The notes beneath the pieces were generated by a model that was given only the letters and a program-made list of their open reading frames with translations, made no database searches and had not been told where the DNA came from. Made by a program: the position numbers and the translations under genes. Positions 48,152-60,985 of a DNA stretch of 64,000 nucleotides are shown here, one piece after another; the stretch's first letter is position 1, and every line of letters starts with the position of its first letter. Source of the DNA: Acorus gramineus (Eukaryota > Streptophyta > Magnoliopsida > Acorales > Acoraceae); assembly GCA_030737835.1 (NCBI GenBank), contig CM060849.1:10790268-10854267 (forward strand), in the 5' to 3' direction.

Positions 48152-48950
48152 AATAAGCACGGAAAAATTGATAAAACCCCTTGGAAAGTTACCAAATAGG
48201 TTTTAGTCCATCTGAAATTAAAAAATCGACACATGTTCTTAAAAAATATGTATGATTAACAGATTTAATCATTGAGTTAAATTGCTTCAGTAAATACATT
48301 CAAATAAGTCTTTACAAAATGTGAAAATTTCGATTTAGCATTTTTGATGTTGCTCCTGTCTTTTCCTGTAAATTATCTTGCTACAATATACTCACCAATT
48401 CCATTCAAAAAAGAAAAAAATACTCACCAATGGTAAAAAAAGAAAAAGAAAAAATTGATATAATTCCCTAAAAAATTATGAAAATAAAAAATGGCTTCCC
48501 TTAAAGTCAACTATAAATCTAATTAATGTATTACAGTAATTTATCAAGCAAATTTTAAAAATGAATTACAGTAATTTATCATATATGGTTAGAGTAAATC
48601 ACAGTTCTGATTAGTTTTGGTTATGATAGGAGCTAACATAAATATTGTCTAATAAGATATGAATCTAAGGGGATATACAAATTTTATAGGGACCTTTTCT
48701 GATTTTCATAAGTTTCTAGTAAGCTATATCAATTTTTTCAAAAATAAAAGGTGAGGGCATTCTGATAAATTTTATTGTGTAATTAGGATTAAGTGGTTAA
48801 TCATGTACTTAGTCAGTTGGGTGACGGTAGGGACTAAAATAATTTTTTTTCTAATAATATAGGACCTGTGGTGATTTTTTTAAAAAATTTAGATGGACTA
48901 AAACTGATTTAGTTAACTTTTGAAGGAGTTATATCAATTTTTCCCAAATA
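48152..48950. mobile_element. MITE pair upstream of the invertase gene, about 0.8 kb
   Basis: The left end GGAAAAATTGATAAAACCCC pairs with GGGAAAAATTGATATAACTCC read on the other strand at 48930-48950. TTTTAGTCCATCT follows on both sides. A second, related end pair is nested inside: GAAAAAATTGATATAATTCC near 48448, and an inverted counterpart near 48725. No coding region. Confidence 0.65.
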
Positions 48951-49009
48951 AATAAAACAGACGCGAAACGAGAGGGCCTTTATTTTTTCCCTTTCATTTC
49001 TACATTTCG

Positions 49010-49130
49010 GATTGGATTTGCGTCTCCAACACGTGATCAGGAGATGTAAAAAAAAAAAAAAAAATCCGACAATTTTTTTTTCTTCCATCGTTTCGATCGT
49101 AGTGTTGTATCAATCGGATTCAATTCACTG
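49010..49130 (+). other. probable non-coding first exon of the invertase gene
   Basis: A good donor (CACTGGTGAGT at 49127-49137) and a good acceptor (TCTCTCCAG ending at 50783) bracket a leader intron of about 1.65 kb, with the coding ATG 42 bases after the acceptor. A leader intron of this kind is common in plant genes. The transcription start is not defined. Confidence 0.5.
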
Positions 49131-50824
49131 GTGAGTCGTCTGATCTTGTCCCCTATTTTTCGTTTCAGGTCGATCTTTTATGTCGGTCTAGATCGCGCAA
49201 AATCATTTTTTTTTTCAGTTTCAAATGATCATTCGATTCTTACTGTGAACAAATCGTTGTTTTGATGAGCTCGTATGGTTCATATTTTGTTCTGGAAAAC
49301 CACGATTCGTTGAAAGTTTTGAATTTTTTGGGAGTCTCGTTAGCTGTGGATGTTTTTGTTTTAAAAACCGAGAGGGCTTTCTTTTGTGCCGTGAAATGGG
49401 GACTCTCGTTTTGAACCTATTGTGAAACTGATTCAGTTTTTGTCAAAATCAGTTTTTTTAGATTAAACGGGTATTTTTTTTTAACTTTAGCTTTTTGGAT
49501 TTTGATTTTTTATGTGTTGAAAGACAACGAAACAGTTGATAGCAACTTTTTTGAAAAAAAATATTTCTGAAAATTGGTTCTTAGCGGAAAAACTGATGCA
49601 TTTAATTTTTTCTTTTATTGGAAAATGTTAGACATAGCCCCGTTTACAGCCCACCCTGAGCTTATGTGTTTATATAAAAAAATGAAGTATACACTCCAAT
49701 GGATTGAATGGACACATTAAAAAAAATGTGATTTTTTTTTTAAGATATTGAGGCATATGGGGTTGTAATGAGGATTGTTTGTAATTATTGTTGTCAACCG
49801 TTGAGCTATGGTCCAACCAAGTTTGTTCTATTTTGGTTCAAAAAATTCTAAACAGGATGATTTGGCTTGATATGATCATATGAGTTGATATTAAGCCAAA
49901 TTGAGCCGGATTAGTCCTACATCAGTGAATATGAACCGGAATTGAACCGGATTCGCTTTAGAAATGATTTTTAAAGGTGAAATTTACACTTTCTATATTT
50001 TCTACTTTCTAATTGAGTCATTGTTGAGTTCTAAACCAAACAATTTGAGTAATCTCACTTGTAAGTTGTTATTTCATGTAATTGTTGACTTGAACTTATG
50101 AATCTGGTAACGCAAAATAATCAAAACAAATTTTAGATATGCAGTAGTGTTTTTCCTGTTGGTAGGGAAATTAGTTGGGAAAACCCAGGATGCACATAAT
50201 TACTGACAAAGGCAAAACCTTTTGCATTAGGTAAGCCCATCTGCCCGGGGGAGATTTGGAGACCTATATGGAGAGAAAAGCCATGTATATACCCAAAGAG
50301 ACAACCCTGCATGTGTAGATGTGTGGTAGTTGATATGTTATTTACTTATCTTTAAATTTTCTGTTGAACTCTTAGCACAATGATAATCCTATATCTGCTA
50401 CATTTTGGCTTGGAAATCTGCAAAGCAGACAAACTTAATGAAATATATATAGAAATATATATAGTTGGTTCTATTTGATTTGTTATGTGGTTTATTTTGT
50501 TTAATGGGTTGGGGAAGTTGGTTTCAGATTAGGTTATTGTCGGGTGCAGGTTTGCCTTGTCAGAATTTGGTTCAATTTTCAGTAGCTATCTACTCGGACT
50601 AAACAGTCCTAACTGCACAATTAACTCTATTTGTAGAGCAGAATGGTAAATATGATAGCATTCATATAGGCCTTCAAGGGTTGGCTGTTTAGCTTCTTTG
50701 AATGGGATCATGTACCATATTTATAGATTCATTTTTTTTATGCCTTGTTTTCTTTATCTTACTCTCTTGTCTCTTCTCTCCAGGTATTGTAATTAGTAAG
50801 TGGTAGATTGGAATTCTACATTAT

Positions 50825-53800
50825 ATGGGAATGGGCATCTCAGAGGTTGCTCTGCAAGTTTTATCTCAGGGCACTCTGCCACACCACATTTGTTCAAGTA
50901 TTTGCTTGAGTAGCCCTTATCCAACATCACCTTCTATTATCCAATGTAAAAATAAAAAATCCTTGGGATATGCATCGAATCACAGAATTCAGCATCATCG
51001 GGTTGCTTCATTTCGAAATGTATCATTCAATCAGCCTCGCTTTCCAATTTGTCAACGGGCTGATGATGTTGGCAGTATAAGTGATGGAGGAAATGGGGCC
51101 TGGTTTAAAAGCGAAGGTAAAACAAGCCAAATCCTTGGTGAGGTGAATGGGAAGAATGTTATAGGATTTGATGAGTTTCAACAGTTGAAGCTGGAACAGA
51201 AGGTTCCCACGCTCAGTAGTGATAAATTACCAGAAGTAGGGAAAGTTAATCATTCATCACATCGGAGTAGCTCAACCTCTCTTGAAGATGAAGCATGGAG
51301 ACTTTTGCGGGAGTCTATGGTTTATTATTGCGGAACTCCTTGTGGAACGATTGCTGCCAATGACCCTTCGGATTCAAATGTGTTGAACTATGATCAGGTC
51401 TTCATCCGTGATTTCATTCCTTCGGGAATCGCTTTCCTTCTGAAGGGGGAGTATGATATTGTTCGAAATTTTATTCTACACACTCTTCAATTGCAGGTAC
51501 GTCAACATGACTTTTTTGTCCCTGATGTTAGGTCTCTTGGGATTGTTGCACTCACTTGATTGTTATAGCTTTAAAATCTGAACTCTGCAGCTTAATGGTC
51601 TCTAAGTAAGCTTCCCCATATTCCCGAATGACGCTTTAACCATTAACATTTCCAATATTCCTAGGGATATAATCATAAAATTATATAAAGATTGTCGGGT
51701 GGCTGTGGAGCATGCTTGTTGTAAATGCTTAAAAATTAAATTAGTATTTCGTTCCTGAAACATAGTTCAACCAAAAAGTTGAACCCCTAATCAACAATAC
51801 CAATACGATGCCACAAATGAAATGTCATTGTTTTCAAGATAAAGAGTTGTCAAACTGAACTAACACCATTAAAGAAGTTTGTCAATTGTGAATTCAATTA
51901 TCATCATAAAGCTCGTTGTTGATCATGAAATTTGATATTTCTTGAACTGTGTCAATTTGCTTGTGACTTAAAAAAAAAGATTGCCGATGAATGTTAATAA
52001 ATAATTAGATTTGACTTGTATCATGAGAACTTAAACCAAAATTATCTTCTGGCAGAGCTGGGAGAAAACGATGGACTGTCATAGCCCAGGTCAAGGATTG
52101 ATGCCTGCAAGCTTCAAGGTGCGAACAATTCCACTTGATGGTGATGAATCTGCAACTGAAGATGTGTTGGATCCTGACTTTGGAGAGGCGGCTATTGGGC
52201 GTGTAGCACCAGTTGATTCCGGTAAGGAATAACTGTTAGTGTTTTTTTATTGGCTGGAGGCATTAATGGATGCTTTTTTTTTTGTCTGTTTTCTGTAGGT
52301 AATATATATGCCAAATGGGCTACTTTTTCATTAAGCTGCAGAATAGCAAAAAAAAAAAAAAACTGTTTGTTTAGCGCAGATGAAACTCAGGGGGAGGGCT
52401 GAAATAGCCTATCCATACCTTATACACCCCCAAAGAAAACACTAAAGGCAAAATAATGATGACGGTATAAGGAAAATGTAATAAAATAGAATCACCTTGA
52501 TAGCTATTTGTCCCAAATACCAATATATACTGGATAAGCTTATGTCGATCCCAAATGGGGGCTAAAAGAGGTCAATTGAATTTTGACATATTGTTATTTC
52601 CAATTCAGGATTATGGTGGATTATCCTGCTAAGAGCGTACGGAAAAAGCTCTGGTGACCTTTCTGTTCAGGAAAGAGTTGATGTTCAGACAGGAATTAAG
52701 ATGATCTTAAGGCTTTGTCTGGCCGACGGCTTTGACATGTTCCCGACATTATTGGTTACTGATGGTTCGTGCATGATAGACCGACGCATGGGAATTCATG
52801 GCCATCCTCTGGAGATCCAGGTAAAGAACTTATCTTTTCTTTTGCAAAAATATGTTCCCAATTGTTATCAATCCTTGTTATCTAATACTTTGAATTATTG
52901 ATTAATTCATGTATTAAATGCACACTTTTTATTAAAAGTTTAATTTAATTCCTGTTTAAATCGTATATCTCAAGTCTCACTAACAATGCTCGTCAACCAA
53001 AAAGAAAAAAATGCTCGACTAGGCTTACTCTTTTAGATATTCTAGTATTTTGATAATGTCATTGAAAGATCATGGATTTGATTTAGTGTTGATGATTTTG
53101 CATGTCACAAGTAATTTTTCCATTTTTTTCCATTTTTTTTATCTTCCCATACTGATCTTGAATTAAACTGACTTATGAATTTTGGTCATTGCCAAATTAT
53201 TCCCGAACTCTGAATTGGTGACAAGGATTTCAAGTTAAATTAAGTTATTCCACTTTGTCTCATTTTATTATTTTCAGGCCCTTTTTTATTCAGCTTTATT
53301 GTGTGCCCGGGAAATGCTTGCAACGGAGGATGGATCAGCGGACCTCATCCGAGCACTGAACAATAGGCTTGTGGCATTATCATTTCATATCAGGGAATAT
53401 TATTGGGTTGACATGAAAAAACTCAACGAGATCTACCGATACAAAACAGAAGAGTATTCTTATGATGCAGTCAACAAGTTCAACATATACCCTGATCAGG
53501 TTTCACCTTGGCTGGTTGAGTGGATACCCGATAAAGGAGGATATCTAATCGGGAATCTCCAGCCTGCTCATATGGACTTCCGATTCTTTTCTCTTGGAAA
53601 TTTGTGGTCTGTGGTTAGTAGTCTCGCCACGAGGGATCAGTGTCATGCCATATTGGACCTCATAGAAGCAAAATGGTCTGATTTGGTGGCTGGCATGCCA
53701 TTGAAGATATGTTATCCTGCTTTGGAGGGTCAGGAATGGAGAATAATCACTGGCAGCGATCCGAAGAACACGTAAGCTCTAACTGATTATGGTTCATCAT

Positions 53801-54866
53801 TGTCCAGTAGATTTTAATTTCTTTACCTTATCTACGTATCTCATGCAGGCCTTGGTCATACCACAATGGAGGGTCCTGGCCAACTCTTCTTTGGCAGGTT
53901 AGTCTTGACTGATTTTTTTTTTCTTTCCATGTTTTAACTTTAAATAGCGACGGCATACTATGGTAAAACATGAATCCACATAATCGATGGTTCTGATCTC
54001 TTCAAGAACCATCATGTGAACTTTGTAAGTCTTGATTGATGCAACATACATTATTTCATAAGCTCCCGTTTGGGAAACCATCATAGTGAAATTGTTGGAT
54101 AGAATAATCTAAGCAGGATAAGATATTATATTTGTTTCTTTGCTTTTTTTTGTTATTCTCATTGAAAAAATAAAAATCTTCTTTTTATTGTTTGGTTCCC
54201 ATTGGATAAATTGAATATAAGTGGTAGATAAGAGTTCATTAACTTTGAAAATGAAAATTCTACAATTAAATCAGTTGTTTGTATTCAGTAATGTGTGGGA
54301 GAGATGTATGTGAAAGGTGTGTGATAGTATTATCTGGGTTAATATTATTCCAGCACCAGTACTGACACAGATAGATTATTCCATCACCACTTGGAATTAC
54401 CATGGGATCTTATGCCAGTTTATCCGAACATAACTATTAGTTTCAATTCTGACAAGACTATTATGACTCAAGTAGAATATGCATTGCATGTTTCTTTCAT
54501 TTATCATTGATCCTCGGTAACAGACAATGAGTGCATTTTTTGCAGCTCTCCGTGGCATGCATAAAGATGAACAGGCCCGAGATAGCCGAGAGAGCTGTAA
54601 TGGAAGCGGAGAAGCGGCTATGCAAAGACAAGTGGCCAGAATACTACGACACGAAGAGAGCTCGTCTCATCGGAAAACAAGCCCGTCTGTACCAGACGTG
54701 GTCGATCGCGGGGTACCTAGTGGCGAAGCTCCTCCTCGCGAAGCCTGAATCCGCAACGATCCTAATGAACGACGAGGACACGGAGCTCGTCAACGCGTTC
54801 TATTGCATGATTGATGCCAACCCTAGGAGAAAAAGAGGGAGGAAGAAACAGAGCTACATAGTGTGA
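50825..54866 (+). CDS. alkaline/neutral invertase (GH100), probably organelle-targeted
   Basis: Hydrolyses sucrose to glucose and fructose at neutral pH. Six exons join in frame to 637 aa: 50825-51496, 52056-52221, 52609-52820, 53278-53771, 53849-53897, 54546-54866. About 150 residues precede the conserved core, which begins near [12 protein letters not shown]. This is a long N-terminal extension as in plastid or mitochondrial isoforms and not the short cytosolic ones. Core motifs are [10 protein letters not shown] (D190, D196), [58 protein letters not shown] (E500, E503) and [16 protein letters not shown]. Family work on a cyanobacterial enzyme assigns catalysis to one Asp and one Glu; D196 and E503 or E500 are candidates. 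An alternative ATG lies two codons downstream (50831). Confidence 0.95.
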
Positions 54867-55517
54867 GAGAGAGCCTGTCCAGATTGATTTTCCAGATCAA
54901 CTGAATCTGCCAATGTGATTGTTTGATCAATCAAGGTTGTATTATAATAGTTTATTTTTAAGTATGTATGGTTCATGTTATTTTCCCCCCCTTCATATGG
55001 GGTTGAAAGGAACAACAGTGGGATATGAAGATGTAACCTTTGATTAGGGATGATGTGAATGTTAATGTGCATGTTGCATGCATAAAGTACTTGGTGTGTA
55101 ACATTCATAATTGTTCGTCTCATTTATCTAATGTTGTTATTTTAGTGGAGGTGTTCATTTATTAGAGTGCGCCCAATAGGAACATGTATGCATAGATGCA
55201 TAGAGAGAGAGAGAGATGTTATATGGTGTGGATCTAAGTGAAGAGGGAATGGTGATCGCATCTTATGAGGTGATGAGAGGAAGAAAGGGAGGAAATGAAG
55301 ATTTGAAAGAAAAAAGAGGGGGGAGTCATCTAGTTTGGCAAACTATTTTTTAAAATTGAATCTGGCTGTTTGATCGCAGGAGCATTGATTGAACGGTAAA
55401 AAATCATTCCCCCACACAAAAAAAGCAACCGCAGTCCTCTATATGTATATATATGAAAAATTATCCAAAATTGGTTTCGTATGATCCCATGGGAGAAGGG
55501 GAGCTTTATTTCCACCC
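54867..55517. other. 3' flank of the invertase gene
   Basis: The first 200-300 bp are probably 3' UTR. Nothing coding was recognised. A GA-repeat lies at about 55203-55216. Confidence 0.45.
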
Positions 55518-56149
55518 TTTCACTTCTCTATCCCACCCCCTAAAAATTTGTTTTTTTGGGTGGCTTAAAAAATCCAAGAAAAAGAGAGTTAGAGAGAGAG
55601 GAAGAAAATGAAAGGGAGGCCCGTGAGAGGAGTGGGCCACCACCGTCGCTACTGGTGAGCGGAGTGGAGCGTGGCCGCTGGCGCCGGTGAGCAGAGAGGG
55701 TCGACGCCGCTGCTGCTATCCGTAGATATCCATGTCTATGCAGCCCTTCAATCTCCAACATTCCCTCATCATCTCCCTCAACCCCTTCTCCTTCACTACC
55801 GTGCACTCTGTCCACTACTCAGAGCCTCTCTCCGCAACTCTTAACGACCATCGCAGACCCTTCAGCGCCTGATTTCAAAGTCGAGGCCATCACCGTCTCC
55901 CATTCATAGAACCCCCTCCCCTCGCGTTGCCATCGTCGCCGAGATCTGTCACATGACTTCTACGACCCTCTCCGCTCATCAGCGCCAGCGGTCGCACCCC
56001 GCTCCGGCAGCGGCGGCGGTGGCCCACTCCGCTCACGCGCCCTCTGTTTTTCTCTTTCTCTTCCTCTCTCTCTCTCCCCCTGCCTCTCTTTTCCATGTGT
56101 TTTCTAACCCACCCAAAAAAAAATTTAGGGGTGGGATAGAGAAGTGAAA
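55518..56149. mobile_element. GC-rich foldback element, about 630 bp
   Basis: The left arm TTTCACTTCTCTATCCCACC is repeated inverted at the right end. Inward, both arms share the AAAAAGAGAG/GAAAAGAGAGG stretch, GTGGGCCACC, GGCCGCTGGCG/GACCGCTGGCG and GAGAGGGTCG. Each arm is about 200 bp. The centre (55720-55930) is unpaired. The small open frames inside are by-products of the arms. Confidence 0.75.
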
Positions 56150-57290
56150 TGTGTTTTCTAATAGGAGAGCCAATTAATGGCTCTGAGTTTTATTCCAACT
56201 TGTTAAAAACTTGAAATACCAAAAGAAAAGATCATTTTTCATTTCCCAATTTGAATGTCACCCCCACACCCAAATATCAAGGTTCACATCTGTAACAATT
56301 AGAACACGATGAAAATGCTAAAACTCATGGAAGCCCCTTGTGCAGCGAACCTGTTGATTTTTTTTAAATCATACTATCCTGTTGAAATACATGCTATTCT
56401 ATGAAATAATATATATACTAAGATAAGATACACCAGTGTATTTTTGTCTTGTGAAAAAATGAATTTACCCCCATACACTATGATAGTGCAGTACATATTA
56501 TGTTATCATAATATATAAAACTACAAAATAGACTGCAAAACACATTAACAAGAAGTTAGTCACAAATGTTTTTATGAATGGACACTGTTCCTTTTTACAG
56601 CCCCCACATTCCCCTGACCTAATATATACAAGTTTAGGCTAATACGTATTAGGTTAAGGCCTTGTTTGAATCTATGTTTGAATAAATTCTACGTTTGAAA
56701 AGCTAAAAAATTTCAAATACAAATCCAAACACATTTTAAGCGTTTAACTTTTCAAACCATGATCTTCCTTTTTAAAACAAAAAAATTCTTGCTGTTAAAA
56801 AGTTAATAAAACAATGCTTTTAAAAATTGAGTTTGAGACACAAGATTCTAAATTGAGTTTGAAATATACGATATTAAGAATTTCAGCGTTTCAACCTCAC
56901 ATCCAAACGTAGCCTAAGAAAACACAAAAAAAATGTATGCATTCAATTTATTCGAGTATTATTATTATTATTTTTATGTACAGGTTTGTACTTCATTGAA
57001 GAAGTAAAAATTCAAAACATGATTGGTGCTACAAAAGGGGACCGCAATAATGATTGTCCCTCACATTTTCCTGTATAAAAACCTGGTGCGTAACATGCCT
57101 ATGTAGGTCTTACCTCTGAATGATTCAGGCAAAAAATTTCCCACAAAATTATTATAAATTTTCCAGGAGTTAAAAGACATTTCGTCATTTTAACAAGAGA
57201 AGGGTAGCTTAGCAGAAATACACGAAGCACAATTTGAATAGTCACATCGAGAGAGATGAAAGGATACCTGACATACTTCAAGCCCTTACC
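56150..57290. other. intergenic DNA, 3' flank of the PEP-mutase family gene
   Basis: AT-rich; no gene recognised. The 300 bp before 57291 probably hold the 3' UTR of the neighbouring minus-strand gene. Confidence 0.4.
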
Positions 57291-59259
57291 TCAACCTTCT
57301 CTTTCAGTTTTCAGTTTTGAATACCGTGCCTCACGTTCGAACCACGACTCCAAATCAATCAACTGGTTGAATTCCTCGAATGTCGCTAGCTTGTGGAGGC
57401 ATTCCCTGGTAGTCCCCTTTTCCTTCAGTTCCCTGAGGACGTCCATTGTAGCGCGGGCCGAGGCATAGACGGCTGTCAGCGGGTGCACAATGAGTGAAAG
57501 CCCATCGCCTTCAGCTCCTCCGGTGTGTGCAGTGGTGTGACGCCTCCTTCGATCATGTTGCAGACCCTGTAGCCGCGTGTTTGGGTACCTATCTCCTTGA
57601 GCTCATTGCCATCTCTTGGGGCCTCCACAAAACAGGCGTCTGCTCCTGCCTGTACAGCCATTGATTCAAGCACAAATTGATCAGACATTAGTTTCAATGT
57701 TATGAATGGTTTAGGAGAAACAGTTGTAACTGATCAATGAAAATTCGTTCAATCACATCAATGAAAATTTGAAATGCGATCATGTAAAGTAATTTGAAGA
57801 TTAATATAGAATACATCGAGAATCAAATCTATATTACTCCCACAATACATGTGGAGGTTACAGAAATTCAATCTATATGATGGAAGAAGAATGTAACCAT
57901 GGATTTAGAGCCCTGTGGAATGTATTTGTGGTCCGAGATGTACATGTTTAAAAATTTACAGTATATAATACAGGTCACAACACATAATCATTGTCTAGTC
58001 AGTTTGAACTTCTCAGAAAATGCAGATCAGATATAGAAATTGAAAGCTGTAATTGCATTTTGATTAGAAATATTGATGATGTTAAATTACGTAGGCAGTT
58101 CCCATATCATCACAATATATAAAGAAATAATAGAAATAGATGTCCTAATATCTACGTGAACTATGAAGTGTCAACCAGTAACCCGCACCTGAGATGATAA
58201 CTCCTAAAGTCTTGATTCATAAACTTGCATTTCTCATTAGTTTCCCTACTTTGTTTCATTTACTGTATCAATGATAAAAAATTTTGGGAGCATGGGTTGC
58301 AACCTGTAAAAAATATCAATTATCAGTGCCTTACCAAATCTTGCCATCATTCTTTTGTAAGTGCCCCATTATTAAGAAAAAAAAATGCAATAAAGAAAGC
58401 CTATTTTAGTATAAATTTTTATCAGGATTCATTCCACCTCATCTCTGACAACAAGACTAAAATTGGTGGTCCCTACCTTAACTTAGCAGATGTATTTCCA
58501 TCATCAAGTATTTGGATTAGCAATAACTAAATAACCTATAAAAAATACATTACTTCAATGAGATGGAATAGTTTCTTTAGTTATAAATGCTCCTAAAGGG
58601 GAACTTTCTTAAAGGGTTTAGATGTTCTGCTTTACTCACAGAGTTCTTTGCAAGTCCAATGAGAAAATCTGTTTCACTAACATAGCAAAAAGAATAGACA
58701 TTTTCTTTTTAAAAGTAGTAGTCTGCAGATATTATTGAGAAATGATACGCTGGTAACAATAGAATCTAAAAGAATTTCTCAGCGATAGCGAAGAATGTTT
58801 ATAAACACCAACAAATATATAAAGGAACAAGGATGAACTCGAGCATATTTTAATGAGCGTCATACTTCCATGTAGAGGTTAGCCCTTGAGATAGCATCAG
58901 AAAGCCCTGTTTTAGCTGATGTGGCTCGAGCGTCAGTTCTAGCAACAAGGAAAAAGTCAGCATTTCCAATAGCATCCCTTGCAGATGCTATTTTTGCAGC
59001 ATGCTCCTCTGCTGGTATCACCTTGCAAACACACATGACAAAGAAGAAAAGAATGGGAAAACATCTTGTCCAATGTTTAAAACATCAACATATGTCAAAT
59101 TGCAACATTACTGTGGGAACCAATCAACCAAGCTAATTCTAGGAACACTAATATGCTCTCAATTAATGAGCATTTATGTTCATTTTCTAATAAGCATTCT
59201 ATACCACAGTGTCTTATTTTTTGTACCGGTGACGGATGACATATTTGAGTAATGAGTAC

Positions 59260-59279
59260 CTGTTTTCCACGCATATGCC
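59260..59279 (-). other. 20-nt microexon of the PEP-mutase family gene
   Basis: It encodes the stretch between KKCG and VIPAEEHAAK, reading HMRGKQ after the shared Gly codon. Without it the family-conserved GHMRGK would be missing and the frame broken. It is flanked by an AAG acceptor and a GTACTC donor. Confidence 0.8.
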
Positions 59280-59478
59280 CTTCATGAAAAGACACCAAAA
59301 ACCAACAAATAATTGTTTAATATCAATCAGATGAAACTATAATAAATGAAGAGAAATTGATAGTAACAAGGAAATTATTCCATCATACCACACTTCTTTG
59401 GCCATGCTTGATCCTGGAATAAAATGGGTATACTAATTTTAGCATAACATATAATGAAAGAAGAAACTAATGAAATAA

Positions 59479-59733
59479 TGTTATATTCAATAACGGATGC
59501 CAAAATGACTCTTATATAGATACAAAATGTACAAAACCATAGAAATAGAAAAAGACAAAAAAAACCCATAAGAAAAATTTGAGTCGGGGGTGCTGCCCCT
59601 GAACTCCTGTGGGCCCAATCATCAATTACCCATCCCGGGGAGGCCTACGGCCTTTCGGGGGCGTTGCCCCCAAACCCAAACCCCGGGCCTCCGGGAATTG
59701 GCCCAACAGGCCTATTCCACTATAATAACTCCA
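59479..59733 (-). mobile_element. probable solo LTR in intron 3 of the PEP-mutase family gene
   Basis: On the minus strand it begins near GGAGTTATTATAGTGG and ends CCGTTATTGAATATAACA, with CTATATAAGAG as a promoter-like motif. AATAA lies on both sides (59474-59478, 59733-59737). Its GC-rich middle (GGGGGTGCTGCCCC, CGGGGGCGTTGCCCCC) stands out from the AT-rich intron. The exact ends are uncertain by a few bases. Confidence 0.5.
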
Positions 59734-60844
59734 ATAATGAAGAATTAAAGCAAAAAAATCATCAATTTAATGCTAGTGATAATGTGTGCAATGTTAACAA
59801 ATATGCATTTATCAAAATGTAATCGAGCGTTAGATTTCCATTTAGTCCATGTGTTATATATCAAGAAAAGCATTTCTTTCAGACAGTACCTCAAGAAAGC
59901 AACCGGCAGCACCTGCTGCAATCAAATCTTGCACAGTCCTCTGAACATTTAGAGCATTGCCACCACCAGTATCTGAGAAATAAAAACTTTCAATATTGCA
60001 GAAAACTTATGACAAATAACATAGAATAGATTGAGGCCCCTCTATGGAAGCAAGAAAAGGTAATATTTTAAAAAATCATGTCTGAAATTACTTATACTAA
60101 AGCATAAATAATAAAAAAAAATGCAAAAAGGGACAAAGCTTGCTAGTTCCAACAAAAAACAAAGGAAACAAAAAGTGCAAACACGAGAAATATACTCAAG
60201 ACTAATTATTGAATTAAATAAGCAACTGATGCAAACACACATCAACAGATAATTAAAAATATCACACCCATACAAGGGCACTATTTCACCAAGATGCATC
60301 ATGCATGTCATGTTAAAGTCAAAATTTAGATCACAATTGAAGATCATACACAACGTGAAAAGTTAGCATTAATTGCTTGAATTTGTTTGAATCTTCTTTC
60401 AGCCAATACGCCCAATACTATTACAAAATTTATGGATATTCCTTATGCTAGTTGAGCTGAACTCCTGCTAGCATAAGGCATATCCATAAAATGCAATACA
60501 TGGTCCTAGTTCAGTAGGATATAATATATTTACTCAAAAACTGCATTATGAAAAAATCAATTAAAACTAAAGGTATTAAAAGCACACCATGTGCCCTCTT
60601 TTTCAAGACTGCTTTAAAAAGAACCATCACATTGTTTTTTTTACCCCAAAAAGCTATTATTTGCTTCGTTTTTTTTCCAACCTGGTTTTTTAATTGGTTA
60701 GTGTATTACACAACTGGTTTAAAAAATACCCTAAAAAGTTACAATTTATGAATAAATCAAAACCAAGACAAACAAATTAGCCCCTTCGCATTGAAAGATG
60801 ATATTTAACATTTGACAACAATAAAAATATAAGTTATAAACCAC

Positions 60845-60985
60845 ACCGGGTTGCCTATTTGGCTAGAACCATGGGTTTACTCCCCCATAGGTCTGAAGTT
60901 TGAATTCTTCAGGGTTTGTGGGTGATTCTATGCATGAGAGCTTTTCTTTGTCACCTAATATATATAAGTCCAATAAAACTAAAAT
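60845..60985 (+). mobile_element. possible SINE in intron 2 of the PEP-mutase family gene
   Basis: A GGGTTGCCTATTTGGCT start and a B-box-like TCTGAAGTTTGAATTC at 60892-60907 are arranged as in tRNA-derived SINEs. The match to the boxes is loose and no target duplication was identified. Confidence 0.35.

Noticed and set aside
6318-54866. Idea that SBE and invertase form a carbohydrate gene cluster
   Set aside because: They lie about 30 kb apart on opposite strands with BUD31 and EPL between them; nothing indicates functional clustering.
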